DNA from: Lantana camara
Taxonomy: Eukaryota > Streptophyta > Magnoliopsida > Lamiales > Verbenaceae
Length of the DNA stretch: 64,000 nt
Direction of reading: 5' to 3'
Assembly (NCBI GenBank): GCA_037501455.1
Contig: CM074864.1
Span: 29,940,001-30,004,000, forward strand
Positions 10,480 through 23,408 of this stretch are shown in pieces; position 1 is the first letter of the stretch, and every line of letters starts with the position of its first letter. Made by a program: the position numbers and the translations under genes. The notes beneath the pieces are model-generated. The model made no database searches and had not been told where the DNA came from. It saw only the letters and a program-made list of their open reading frames with translations.

Positions 10480-13039
10480 TGTAGTACCCGGAACGCCAGA
10501 CACCACATCCCCCGCACTATAGCCCCAATCCACATATGAAATGGGCAATCCATACGTGAATCAACGCTACAGCGAATGGGAGACAATAAAATGACTCAAG
10601 GCTAGGCGGGTACCCTCAATTTAAAACCAAACAAAAATCAAGTCAGAGTATTAAAAGCGGAAGCAATATCATTCCTTAGATACATATAGGTACCATATTT
10701 ATTTATTTACTTATAGGTACCAACCTTCACACTGTCAATACAATATCTTCTCATAACAATGTAGATAACAAGGCGATATACAAAATATCCCAAATAGCTA
10801 TACATACAAAATGTGGGAATGAAGTGTGCTAGACCCAAATTTAAAGACCACTAGACTCTAAATTCCCGCCTAGCACGCCCTGCAAAACACTGAAAAGTTG
10901 AGGTGTCAGTCCAACACAGACTGAGCGAGGGGTATAATAAATATAAGCGCACATACATGCAAGTTATAACCTCGGGTGATAATTTTGGAAAACACTACGA
11001 TCTAATAGGTTAAAAGAGATACTATCGCCCGAGATTACAACTATTCCAATTTCAATTCGATCAATTCAATTCAATCAATAGTGGCCCGGCGAGTGGGGCA
11101 ATTCTCCAACCTTACATCGACTGTGTACAATCAATCAATCAATTATTAGGTGATTAGGTGATCAAGCAATTCATTAATGTGCACAATTAGCAGTTTCAAT
11201 AACGCCTTCTTCCTCCGGGTGATGGTGGGATTGCAAGGCCCCACCATCCAATCAATCTGGGCAGAGGGTACATGAATCCCTAAGCCCGGAACTCCTTCCT
11301 CCCCTAATCTCCTAGAGGGTTCAGGGGTCATCCCAATTTGGTGAGGATAGCTCTCGAGTTACCCGTCAGCCCATGCTTTCCCGGTTGGCTCGAGTCACTA
11401 CCCTCGGGCCCACAGTGCAATACAATACTCGCCAAAACAATCAATCAATCAATCAATTTCTTTGATGATTCGATAAAACATTTGAAAACCAATTTCATTT
11501 GAAAACTATAAGTATAAATATATAAGTTTTGGCTTAAAATTCACATAGGGTTGTACGGGTTCTAGGTATCTAAAATTAAACCTCACCCGAACGACCCAAA
11601 AATATCCAAGGAAACAGCTCACGGGGCCTGCTCCTCGTCACCAGGAAGCTGGTCTGTGCAAGAAAGACAATTGTCCGTGAAACACGACTCAAAATGTACC
11701 AAATATGACGAACGGCAAAATGCAACGAAACGACGGGAAAAATATAATGTACCATAAAAATATCACGTTTCAACATGTATGCAATCATATAACATCAATT
11801 AGGGGTCAAAGAAATGATTGGAGAATGATGTTGAAAAATTAATTTTATGCAGTAGCTTTTGCTCTACATTCGCCGTGGGAACGGCCGTTCCGGCCTTCCC
11901 TTGAAAATGGGAAGGGCCGTTCCCATGGCTCAGAAAACGCGCGCCAGCGTTTTTAATTTAAAACGCGTTTTGGCTGGGAAGGGCCGTTCCGGCTCGCAGG
12001 CCAAAGTGGGAACGGCCGTTCCCAGTCTCGCTGGCCTGAGTCTCAGCATCATGGGAACGGCCGTTCCAGTTTTGAACTGGGGCTGGGAATGGCCGTTCCC
12101 AGAATACGTGAGCTTCTGTATGCAGAGCAGAAACAGGGCAGCCATGGCAACACAACAACAATCACCCAAAAATGGCTTCAAGCCAAGTTTAAATGCAAAT
12201 ATTAGATGCAATAAATATGCTAACATACATATTGATCAATAACAATTCATAAAAACACCTGACTCCATGTTAGATCATCAATAATTCATCATTTGAAACC
12301 CATATATTCATTCATGCTCCAAGTTCATAAAACTCAAGATAAATGCATCAAACTTGAGCTCAAAGCTCACATACATATTTCCAACACTCAATACACAATA
12401 TAACCAATGTATAACAAAGCCCTAGATATACCATTTACACAAGAAAATCATCCATTCTCCATAATTACCTCAAGAGAAAGAAATGGAAGAAGAGATGATG
12501 AAGTGAAGTTGATGATGCTTGTATGATCACAAAACCCACAATTATTAACTTGAATGGATGAAATCTCCTCTCATCAAAGTGAGGGTTTTGATCGGTTGAA
12601 ATGGGAAGCAAGAACAAGGAAGAAATGTTTGTATGAATGAGAAAGAGATGCTACGTGATGTTTGATCAAGAAGGAGAAAAGATGGCCAAATTTTGCTATT
12701 AAATCCTTTCACTTAATAAGTTATACAATCAAGTCCAATTCCAATATTAAATGATCAATATGGTCCAATTCAATTAGATCCTATATGCATGAAAATGATC
12801 AATTAAGGACATAAAAGAAATAAATCACATTCGGGAAAATAATTCACATTGCAATCACGTTCAACTTATACGATAATTATGATATGATATGAATTTTCAA
12901 TAAAATGTTAAGAATATAATTTTATAAAATTTATGTCATGCTATGAAAATCAAAGAAATGAACAATTAATAATTAAATTACAACTCTCAAACGCACACGT
13001 GTCGTTCATACCTGAATTGCCGAAAGCTGGGGCGTTACA
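10480..13039 (-). mobile_element. Element C 3' LTR (minus strand)
   Basis: On the plus strand it reads TGTAGTACCC...GGGGCGTTACA, the reverse complement of a TGTAACGCCCC...CTACA LTR, 2560 bp long. The duplication GGGTA lies at 10475-10479 and again at 36494-36498. Its partner is 17895-20362 plus 36402-36493. By eye the two copies differ at only about fifteen sites, so C inserted recently relative to A and G. Confidence 0.95.
11876..12102 (-). repeat. Palindrome array, 3' LTR of C
   Basis: Five or six GGGAACGGCCGTTCCC-type palindromes lie in about 230 bp. The last, 12083-12102, reads CTGGGAATGG-CCGTTCCCAG. The same array recurs in the 5' LTR at 19291-19517. Confidence 0.9.
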
Positions 13040-13040
13040 A

Positions 13041-13074
13041 TCCTCCCTCCTTATAAGAATCTGGTCCCCAGATT
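13041..13074 (-). promoter_or_regulatory. Polypurine tract and preceding hairpin of element C
   Basis: On the minus strand a 7-bp hairpin AATCTGG-GGA-CCAGATT (13058-13074), which overlaps the first base of the pol stop codon, is followed by the purine tract AAGGAGGGAGGA (13041-13052) and then the LTR. The tract is the expected plus-strand primer. The hairpin recurs in D, A and G and in a different sequence in H. Confidence 0.8.
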
Positions 13075-16000
13075 CACTGATCGGAAGGGAACAACTCTGG
13101 ATGGAACCGTCTCATTTTGTCTTCGGTCTCCCACGTGGCTTCTTCAGTCTTATCACTTCTCCAAAGAACCTTAACCATGGGAATCCTCCGGTTTCTTAAT
13201 TCCTGAAACTTCTTATCCAATATTTTAACCGGTTTCTGAACAAAGGTAAGACTCGGTTCCAATTCCACTTCTTCAACAGGAATGATCTCGGTTTCATCGG
13301 GGTAGTATTTCCTCAGCTGAGACACGTGAAATACATTATGAATCCCCGTGAGGCTCGGTGGTAGGTCCAATCTGTAAGCAACTTCTCCAATTCTTTCCAC
13401 AATTTCATAAGGACCTAAATAACGAGGTTTAAGTTTACCTCCTCTCCCAATCCGAGCAAATCCTTTACGTGGAGACGCCTTCAAGAATACCCGGTCTCCA
13501 ACCTCAAACTCGAGATCCCTTCTGCGACGATCGGCGTAACTCTTATGTCTGTCCTGAGCTGATTTCATCCGTTGTTTTATTAATTGGACTTTCTCAATCA
13601 TAGCTTCAACGGCCTTGGAAGGTTTTTCCAATTTCTCACCTTTCTTAACACCTTCCTGCTTAGTCCATTTCCACTCTTCCAAGTCAAAGAACAACGGAGA
13701 ACGACACTTCCGTCCATAAAGTAGCTCATACGGTGCCATTCCAATCGAAGCCTGAAAACTGTTGTTGTACGCGAACTCAATCAAAGGTAGCTGATCATGC
13801 CAAGAAGACTGAAAATCCAAAGAAAAAGCTCTAAGTAAATCCTCGAGATACCTTATTAATCTCTCGGACTGACCATCCGTCTGAGGATGAAAAGCTGTAC
13901 TAAACTGGAGCTTCGTACCCAAAATCTCTTGCAATTCACGCCACAACCTCGAAGTGAACCGTGGATCTCTGTCTGAAACGATACTGATCGGAATCCCATG
14001 AAGTCTAACAATCTCCCGGTTATAAAGCTCGGCTAGCTTGCGAATCTTATACGACATCCGAACCGGCAGAAAATGTGCAGACTTCGTCAAACGGTCCACA
14101 ATCACCCAAATCCCATCAAATCCACCTTTCACCTTAGGTAATCCGGACACGAAATCCATCGTCACCTGTTCCCACTTCCACTCAGGAATAGGTAACGGCT
14201 GAAGAAGACCTCCCGGTTTCTGATGCTCGGCTTTCACTTTCTGACAAGTGAGACAATGCTTCACAAACTCGGCCACATCTTTCTTCAATCCACGCCACCA
14301 ATAATATTGCCTTAAGTCCTTATACATCTTGTTTCCTCCGGGGTGGATAGAATAAGCCGATCTGTGAGCTTCCTCGAGCAATACCCGTTTTAACTCTTCG
14401 GGTACAACCACTCGGTTCTTGAAACGAAGAAGACCGGTTTCATCGAACCCGAATGGACACTCTGGATCAGCTCTTGCTTTAGCTACCAATCTCTGAACTT
14501 CCAAATCCGTACTCTGAGCCTCAAACAACCTGTGCTTCAACTCTGGTTGGACCGAAATATTAGAAACTCGAGCCTTTAAAACAATTGGCTCGATTCCACT
14601 ACTCTTACCCACTTCCAGGCTCGACACACTAGCCTTCCTACTAAGTGCATCGGCGACCACGTTGGCTTTGCCGGGATGGTACTTGATCGTGCAATCATAA
14701 TCTTCCAACCTTTCCATCCAACGCCGTTGCCTCATATTCAAATCCTTCTGAGTGAATAAATACTGAAGGCTTTTGTGGTCAGTGAAAATCTCGAAGGACA
14801 CCCCATACAAATAATGTCTCCACTTTCCAAGTGCAAAGACTACGGCAGCAAGCTCAAGATCATGTGTCGGGTAATTCTTCTCATGCTCTTTCAACTTTCG
14901 GGATGCATAAGCAATTACCTTACCCTTCTGAGTCAACACACATCCCAAGCCTTCCTTAGAAGCATCCGTATAAACAGCATACCCTTCAGAACCTTCCGGA
15001 AGGGCTAACACTGGAGCAGACACTAACTTCTCCTTCAAGAAAGTGAAACTCTTCTCACAATCTTCATTCCAATCAAATTTCACATTCTTCTTCGTCAACC
15101 GGGTTAAAGGAGCTGCTAACTTGGAGAAATCCTTCACAAACCTCCGGTAATAACCTGCCAATCCCAAGAAACTCCTAATCTCAGAGGCATTCCTAGGTTT
15201 CTCCCACTTCAGAACCGACTCAATCTTGGAAGGATCGACTTCCAAACCATTGCCTGAAATCACGTGACCCAAGAATGACACCCTGTCAATCCAGAACTCA
15301 CACTTGCTAAACTTGGCAAACAACTGATGCTCCTTCAAAGTCCTCAATACCAACTGAAGATGTCTTGCATGCTCCTCGGCAGACTTCGAGAAAACCAGGA
15401 TATCATCAATAAAGATGACCACGAACTTATCCAGAAAAGGCCTGAAAATCCTGTGCATCATATCCATAAAAGCTGCTGGGGCATTAGTCAAACCAAACGG
15501 CATCACAACAAACTCATAATGCCCATACCGAGTGTTAAATCCTGTCTTAGGAATATCCCCTGATCGGATACGCAGCTGGTAGTAACCTTGTCTCGAATCC
15601 AATTTCGAATAGACTTTCGATCCCTGAAGTATATCAAACAACTCCTCGATATGTGGAAGAGGATACTTGTTCTTGATCGTCATCCGGTTCAACTCCCTAT
15701 AGTCTATACACATTCTCAAGGTTCCGTCCTTCTTCTTTACAAACAAAACCGGTGCACCCCAAGGAGAAGAACTCGGTCTAATGTACCCAATCTCCAACAA
15801 CGCATCAAGTTGAGTCTTCAACTCTTTCAACTCGGCCGGAGCCATACGATACGGAGTCTTGGAGTACGGCTCTGCGTTAGGGTACAAGTCGATCACAAAC
15901 TCAATTTCCCGTTCTGGAGGTAAAGAATCCAATTCCTCAGGAAAAACCTCGGGAAATTCCTTCACTACTTCCGTTTCTTCCAGCTTACTCTGATCCTTAG

Positions 16001-17645
16001 GTTTGTTAAGAATATAAGCAATGAAACCCGTGGCTCCCTCTCGAACCAACTTATGAGCTTCAGAAAAAGAAAGTAGCGGTACAGTCTTGGAACTCCAACC
16101 TACTACCAAATCTGATCCCAACTGAACCTTCTTCGCTCTACAATCAACTGTGGCAGAATGTCTGTACAACCAATCCATGCCCAGAATAGATCCATAGCAA
16201 GTCATCGGCAGCTCAATGAAGTCTGACAAGAAAACTCGACCCTCGATGCTCACCGGAACCTCTCTGAACACCCGATCAGATTCTAAACTACCACCAAAAG
16301 GAGTACTAACCACATAACATGCAGAAGAACGAGAAACAGGCAAAGGCAAAGAAACAGATATAGCACTCGAAAGAAAGGAGTGAGTAGCTCCCGGATCAAA
16401 CAACGTATGAATGTTCGTGCCATGTATGCAAATGGTACCTTCAACTACCGCGGCTGGATCAATATCAGCATCCGGCTGCTCACCCTCTAAAGCATAAGCA
16501 CGAGCCCTAATCAGTGGTCTCGGTGCCCCCGGTGGTGGTATCCTGCGATCCGGACAACCATCTACCAAATGCTCATCGCTCCCACAAAGTAAGCATAAAC
16601 CCAAACGCCTCCTGCAGTTATCATAGATGTGTGTCCTCTGTCCACAGAAGGTACAATAAGGTCTCTCGGGTGGTGGTGGCAAAGCTGGAGCAACTGGAGC
16701 TCGATTCACTGGACCTGCTGGTCGGGGCTTCTTCCCTGGGCCCTGTGGAGCTGGTGGTGGAGAAGAATAAACCATCGGCCTCTTGCCTGAAGCAGAACCC
16801 GAGCCAGAACCCTTATACCCTGATCTGGCACCTCTGAACCCTGATCCAGAACCTCTGAATCCCGATCCTGACCCTGAGCCCGAACCTGAACCTGAACGGT
16901 AGGTAGACCGCCTCGCATTCACTGAATCCTCAACCAATAGAGCCTTCTTGGTAGCCTTCACCCAAGTACTCGTGTTGACTGCCTCAATCGCTACCTGAAT
17001 ATCCGGTCTAAGGCCCTGAACAAACTGCATCGCCTTATGGAAATCATCACTCGCTATATTAGGGGCATAGCGGGACAATCTCTCATACTCAGCGATGTAC
17101 TCTGAGACCGACCTGTTTCCTTGCTTCAATTCTGTAAATTCCTTCAATCTCCTAGTGCGAGAAGATGGAGGAATGAACTTGTTCTGAAATTCCCTGACGA
17201 ACACTTCCCAGTTCACTTCCTCGCCTGCAGCATCCAACACAATCCGGGCACTCTCCCACCAAGAGTAGGCCTCACCCTGAATCAAAGAAATAGTACAACG
17301 GGCCTTCTCTCTGGACTCACACGGGATAAGCTCCCATATCCTCTCAATCTCTTTCAGCCACTGCTCGGCCCGAATATCATTTCCTTTGTAAAATTTGGGA
17401 GGATGCTGGTTCTGAAACTTCCTGAAAACAGCTGAAATCTGGCCTCCACGCTATGGTGGTGCCACTGGTGGTGGTGGTGGAACATGATCCCGAACTCTCT
17501 GATCAATAAGACCCACCACTGCATTCATGAAATCCTGTGGCTGAGCCTGAGGAGGTGGAGGAGGAGGTGGTGATCTCTCCCTGCGATGATGTCGATGATG
17601 TCGATGTCTAGGAGAACGATCACGATGATGTCTATCGCGAGCCAT
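13074..17645 (-). CDS. Element C gag-pol polyprotein, nearly intact (one in-frame TAG)
   Basis: This is a chromovirus polyprotein of about 1,520 codons. Gag begins at 17645 directly after an acceptor-like TTTCAG|G. A single TAG at 17451-17453 interrupts the Pro-rich linker and the same frame continues to 13074. In order are the Gag core, an SG-repeat linker (about 16790-16900), two CCHC knuckles (about 16614-16655 and 16555-16596), an aspartic protease with FDPGATHSF (D codon 16395-16397) and [10 protein letters not shown] with the FIDD box (15402-15413), and RNase H ([25 protein letters not shown]). Integrase follows with an HHCC finger and the DD35E triad (first D at 14154-14156, second near 13971, E near 13863), then a chromodomain in the last 55 residues. 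Together these form particles, copy the RNA and insert the DNA; chromodomains are thought to guide integration to heterochromatin. The stop could be a point mutation (CAG to TAG is likely) or suppressible. It is the only candidate here to supply proteins to other copies. Confidence 0.93.
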
Positions 17646-17874
17646 CCTGAAATCAAGTCACTATTATGCGTGTTCGATTAGTAATGCCAATGTGTGCAAA
17701 TAATTCACAAATTGCACATAAGTTCAGAAATTTAACAAGTCATCCCAATTCAAATAAGTCAAGTAGGTTCACGTACCAAATAACAATGCAAGACTCTCAA
17801 ATTGACAATTAGTTCCTATGCCGTGCGACCTAGACTCACAAGACACGACACTAGAGACCCGGTTTTGCAACCGG

Positions 17875-17886
17875 GCTCTGATACCA
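17875..17886 (-). promoter_or_regulatory. Primer binding site of element C (tRNA-iMet)
   Basis: GCTCTGATACCA on the plus strand is TGGTATCAGAGC on the element strand, eight bases from the LTR end, as in the other elements. Confidence 0.92.
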
Positions 17887-17894
17887 CCGTAGGA

Positions 17895-20362
17895 TGTAGT
17901 ACCCGGAACGCCAGGCACCACATCCCCCGCACTATAGCCCCAATCCACATATGAAATGGGCAATCCATACGTGAATCAACGCTACAGCGAACGGGAGACA
18001 ATAAAATGACTCAAGGCTAGGCGGGTACCCTCAATTTAAAACCAAACAAAAATCAAGTCAGAGTATTAAAAGCGGAAGCAATATCATTCCTTAGATACGT
18101 ATAGGTACCATATTTATTTATTTACTTATAGGTACCAACCTTCACACTGTCAATACAATATCTTCTCATAACAATGTAGATAACAAGGCGATATACAAAA
18201 TATCCCAAATAGCTATACATACAAAATGTGGGAATGAAGTGTGCTAGACCCAAATTTAAAGACCACTAGACTCTAAATTCCCGCCTAGCACGCCCTGCAA
18301 AACACTGAAAAGTTGAGGTGTCAGTCCAACACAGACTGAGCGAGGGGTATAATAAATATAAGCGCACATACATGCAAGTTATAACCTCGGGTGATAATTT
18401 TGGAAAACACTACGATCTAATAGGTTAAAAGAGATACTATCGCCCGAGATTACAACTATTCCAATTTCAATTCGATCAATTCAATTCAATCAATAGTGGC
18501 CCGGCGAGTGGGGCAATTCTCCAACCTTACACCGACTGTGTACAATTAATCAATCAATTATTAGGTGATTAGGTGATCAAGCAATTCATTAATGTGCACA
18601 ATTAGCAGTTTCAATAACGCCTTCTTCCTCCGGGTGATGGTGGGATTGCAAGGCCCCACCATCCAATCAATCTGGGCAGAGGGTACATGAATCCCTAAGC
18701 CCGGAACTCCTTCCTCCCCTAATCTCCTAGAGGGTTCAGGGGTCATCCCAATTTGGTGAGGATAGCTCTCGAGTTACCCGTCAGCCCATGCTTTCCCGGT
18801 TGGCTCGAGTCACTACCCTCGGGCCCACAGTGCAATACAATACTCGCCAAAACAATCAATCAATCAATCAATTTCTTTGATGATTCGATAAAACATTTGA
18901 AAACCAATTTCATTTGAAAACTATAAGTATAAATATATAAGTTTTGGCTTAAAATTCACATAGGGTTGTACGGGTTCTAGGTATCTAAAATTAAACCTCA
19001 CCCGAACGACCCAAAAATATCCAAGGAAACAGCTCACGGGGCCTGCTCCTCGTCACCAGGAAGCTGGTCTGTGCAAGAAAGACAATTGTCCATGAAACAC
19101 GACTCAAAATGTACCAAATATGACGAACGGCAAAATGCAACGAAACGACGGGAAAAATATAATGTACCATAAAAATATCACGTTTCAACATGTATGCAAT
19201 CATATAACATCAATTAGGGGTCAAAGAAATGATTGGAGAATGATGTTGAAAAATTAATTTTATGCAGTAGCTTTTGCTCTACATTCGCCGTGGGAACGGC
19301 CGTTTCGGCCTTCCCTTGAAAATGGGAAGGGCCGTTCCCATGGCTCAGAAAACGCGCGCCAACGTTTTTAATTTAAAACGCGTTTTGGCTGGGAAGGGCC
19401 GTTCCGGCTCGCAGGCCAAAGTGGGAACGGCCGTTCCCAGTCTCGCTGGCCTGAGTCTCAGCATCATGGGAACGGCCGTTCCAGTTTTGAACTGGGGCTG
19501 GGAATGGCCGTTCCCAGAATACGTGAGCTTCTGTATGCAGAGCAGAAACAGGGCAGCCATGGCAACACAACAACAATCACCCAAAAATGGCTTCAAGCCA
19601 AGTTTAAATGCAAATATTAGATGCAATAAATATGCTAACATATATATTGATCAATAACAATTCATAAAAACACCTGACTCCATGTTAGATCATCAATAAT
19701 TCATCATTTGAAACCCATATATTCATCCATTCTCCAAGTTCATAAAACTCAAGATAAATGCATCAAACTTGAGCTCAAAGCTCACATACATATTTCCAAC
19801 ACTCAATACACAATATAACCAATGTATAACAAAGCCCTAGATATACCATTTACACAAGAAAATCATCCATTCTCCATAATTACCTCAAGAGAAAGAAATG
19901 GAAGAAGAGATGATGAAGTGAAGTTGATGATGCTTGTATGATCACAAAACCCACAATTATTAACTTGAATGGATGAAATCTCCTCTCATCAAAGTGAGGG
20001 TTTTGATCGGTTGAAATGGGAAGCAAGAACAAGGAAGAAATGTTTGTATGAATGAGAAAGAGATGCTACGTGATGTTTGATCAAGAAGGAGAAAAGATGG
20101 CCAAATTTTGCTATTAAATCCTTTCACTTAATAAGTTATACAATCAAGTCCAATTCCAATATTAAATGATCAATATGGTCCAATTCAATTAGATCCCATA
20201 TGCATGAAAATGATCAATTAAGGACATAAAAGAAATAAATCACATTCGGGAAAATAATTCACATTGCAATCACGTTCAACTTACACGATAATTATGATAT
20301 GATATGAATTTTCAATAAAATGTTAAGAATATAATTTTATAAAATTTATGTCATGCTATGAA
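17895..20362 (-). mobile_element. Element C 5' LTR, first part (interrupted by element H)
   Basis: It starts with the same TGTAGTACCCGG as the copy at 10480 and matches it until ...GCTATGAA at 20362, where element H begins. The remaining 92 bp are at 36402-36493. The ATGAA at 20358-20362 and 36397-36401 is the duplication of H; the intact copy at 12937 has it once. Confidence 0.95.
19291..19517 (-). repeat. Palindrome array, 5' LTR of C
   Basis: This is the same array as 11876-12102, with a few substitutions (for example CCGTTCCGG to CCGTTTCGG in the first unit). Confidence 0.88.
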
Positions 20363-23300
20363 TGTAACGCCCCGCTCATCCGATAAATAAGGTACGTCAC
20401 CTTTCAACCTTTTTATGTGTTTAATTATGTGATTGGTGCGGTGTGTGGCCCTCTTTTGGACTCTTTTAGAGTTAGGGCCCTTTTTGTAATTTTCTTCTTT
20501 TAAGGGGTTTTTCCGGTCACTTCTCGTTCGGTAGAGATTTTGACTTCTTTGACCCCTCCTTTGCGTCCGGGGCATCGAGACGAGTCCGTAGACTCTAAGT
20601 TTGCCCCATTCTGACTTCGTTAGCCCGTTCTTCCGATTGCTTTTGCGTACGAAGACCCGAGATATATACTCGGATCTCCTCGTTTTGCGTGCCATATCAC
20701 AGCAGCTCCAGCCAGCGTCTTCTTCCCCGCGACCCGTCACTGTTCACACAGTGAAGGTGTGAAAACACACACTTGCCGTTCTCCCTCGTTTCTCGACGGA
20801 ATTCGACGAATCAATAGTGCAAATTTATCAGCTCGACGAGCCCGTCACAACCGTACCAATATCGTGGCCAACCGAAGACCGACGGCGGCGCATCGGCGGC
20901 CTGAAAGTGGCGGGTGGCGCCACCACTTCGCCGGCGGCGTTCCGGTGAGTTTCGCGAGCAGAGCTTGACCCTACCCTACGTTTTTGGACCTTCTCGTTCC
21001 ATTTCCGGCCTCCGTTCAGCACGAAAACCACCGCAAGTGGTGGTTCCGGCGATGACGCACCAGCAGAAACTTCGGCAGCGATTTCGGGCCTTTTTCCGGC
21101 CGGTTTTGGTGGTGGAGCCTTTACAAAAGTTGCTTAGAATGACGAAACGTAGTGGATGGCATCAGTGGCGTCCCGAGAACCGGCCGTTGGCGGCGGACCG
21201 GCGGTGGACCGGTGGTGAACCGGCGGGTCCGAACCGGTTACTGTTCCGGTGACTTTTTCCGGCAATTGAGTTATGGGTTTCGAAGGGCTCGTTACAAGCT
21301 TTCCAACGGTATATCCGGATTTTATTTTCGTTTAGCGGTTTGTATTTAATTTCAGTTTTCGTACTAGGATTTAAGTTCGGTTTTTCGTCAACGAAGTCCG
21401 GTGTGTTTGGTATTTTCTGAAATTGATTGAGGGCTTTTGTTGACCAGGCCGAGACGTACGTTTCTGTCCTTCTGGGGATTTTTCCGACCACCGGAGACGG
21501 TATTCCGGTGGCGGCCGGTGACTGTTCCGGCGGCTCCGGTAGCGGCATTCCGGTGACTTCCGGACATTGTGTTCCTTTCGTCGTGGTGAGTCTATCACCG
21601 CTTTCCGTTCGTTAATCGGATGCCCGGTTGCTTTATTGTGATTTATTTTGTGTATTTCTATTTAATTGAAATTAATTGTTTTAATTGCAATAAATTGTCA
21701 ATTGCTTGATTTGTCGATCAATATGAATTCCAATGTGTACGAAAGCATGTATTAAATGATCTATGATATATGAAAACTCGAATTCTTAACTCATTGATTT
21801 TATGGGCCTCGTTTCATGTTGATTACTTGTCTTAATTGATTTAATTGAGAATTGTTTGAATATATATGAGTGGGCATAATTATTCCAAATGCTTAATTAA
21901 TTTGAAATACGAACTTAACGTTCATGAATCATACATGTAGCTTTAATTATATATTTAAGTGTTATTTGGATACTTGAATGTACACCCGAACATTACATGA
22001 CTTTTGTAATTTATTATATATTGGATTATTGCATAACTTATTGATACCATTTCATGAACATTGCCGTGCGTCTTATTTGGTTCATATTGAGTCTCCTCTC
22101 ACTGGTACACATTGTTCCCTTTATTGTACAGTTCTTCTCCAGGGTGGAGACTTCTGGATCGAATAGGCAACCGTAGTGCTCTTGTTGTTGTTCTTGTCTC
22201 GTGGTATTCCAGGTGAGGTTTAATTTCTAGATACATAGAACCATTACAACCCTTACGTGAACTTTCGGCCAAAAGGTATCTATATATCTATAGTTTTCTA
22301 AACTCTATTGATTTTCCACTGATCTATTGAATTGTACTGTATTGATTGATTGATTGATTGGGCGAGTATTGTATTGCACTGTGGGCCCGAGGGTAGTGAC
22401 TCGAGCCAACCGGGAAAGCATGGGCTGACGGGTAACTCGGGAGCTATCCTCACCAAATTGGGATGACCCCTGAACCCCCTAGGAGATTAGGGCGGGGAAG
22501 GAGTTCCGGGCTTAGGGAATCATGCACCCTCTGCCCAGATTGATTGGATGGCGGGGCCTTGCAATCCCCCATCACCCGGAGGAAGAAGGTTGGATTGAAA
22601 CTGCTAATTGTGCACTGTAAATAGATTGTTTGATCACCTAATCACTTAATAACTGAATGATTGATTGTACACTGTCGGAGTAAGGTTGGAGATTTGCCCT
22701 CACTCGCCGGGCCACTGATTGATTGATTGAAATTGACTGAAGTGTCTAATCTGATAGTTGTAATCTCGGGCGAGTTCTAAGTATTCTTGAACCTACTTTG
22801 TTTCTGTTATAAAACCTTACCCGAGGTTACGACTTGCATGTTATCTGCGCTTATATATTATTACGCCCCTCGCTCAGTCTTGTGGAGACTGACACCTCAC
22901 TTTTCAGTTTTGCAGGTGGTGTGCTAGGCGGGAGTCAGAGTTGTGTCTTGTCCTTCCTTTCGAGTCTTGTTCCAGTCTCTTCACTTACACTCACTGCATA
23001 TTGTATTTTAATTACTGTATTGAACTTGCTATTGGATTAGTATGCTACTTACTGAATTAAATTGAACTCGGGACAGGTTCTAGGGCTTTAGTTGAATCCG
23101 TTTTATGTTATTGTATTGAATTGATTCGGGACAGGTTAGGACAGGTTCATTGAATTAGTAGAACCCGTATTTACTTTCATTGAACTTGTATTCATTTTAT
23201 TGATATTGATTAGATAATTGCCTTACTTCCGCATTGTGGTCACTGTTGACCGTTTCAGGGTTAGATTCCGCCTAGCTAGGACTGTCTTTTTCATTGTCTT

Positions 23301-23400
23301 CCGTTCGCTGTGAGTTTAGTTCATGTATGGATCATTCCATTTCATATGTGGACTGAACTCATAGTGCGGGGGATGTGGTGCTCTCGTCGCGGGTGCTACA
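20363..23400 (+). mobile_element. Element H, LTR 1
   Basis: This 3038-bp LTR runs from TGTAACGCCCCGCTCATCC to GCGGGTGCTACA and is repeated with the same length at 26862-29899 and 33359-36396. A GC-rich CCGG-laden segment spans about 20,860-21,620. A donor-like GTG|GTGAGTC is at 21586, an acceptor/short exon/donor unit at 22132-22212, an acceptor-like TTTTCAGTTTTGCAG at 22901-22915 and a 13-bp terminal hairpin at 23311-23361. Short frames on either strand recur in all three copies only because the LTR does. Confidence 0.95.
22132..22212 (+). other. Candidate short internal exon in LTR H (copy 1)
   Basis: This 81-nt block lies between TTGTACAG (acceptor-like) and TTCCAG|GTGAGGTTTAA (donor-like). 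It is repeated in LTR 2 and LTR 3 and matches the position of the blocks in the other LTR types. Confidence 0.45.
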
Positions 23401-23408
23401 TCTTTAGG

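Noticed and set aside
15327..15923. Plus-strand frames opposite the RT of element C
   Set aside because: They are shadows of the minus-strand gag-pol frame.
20351..20740. Minus-strand reading frame of about 129-140 codons recurring at 20351, 26817 and 33314
   Set aside because: It lies antisense within LTR H and recurs only because the LTR is present three times; no domain is recognisable.
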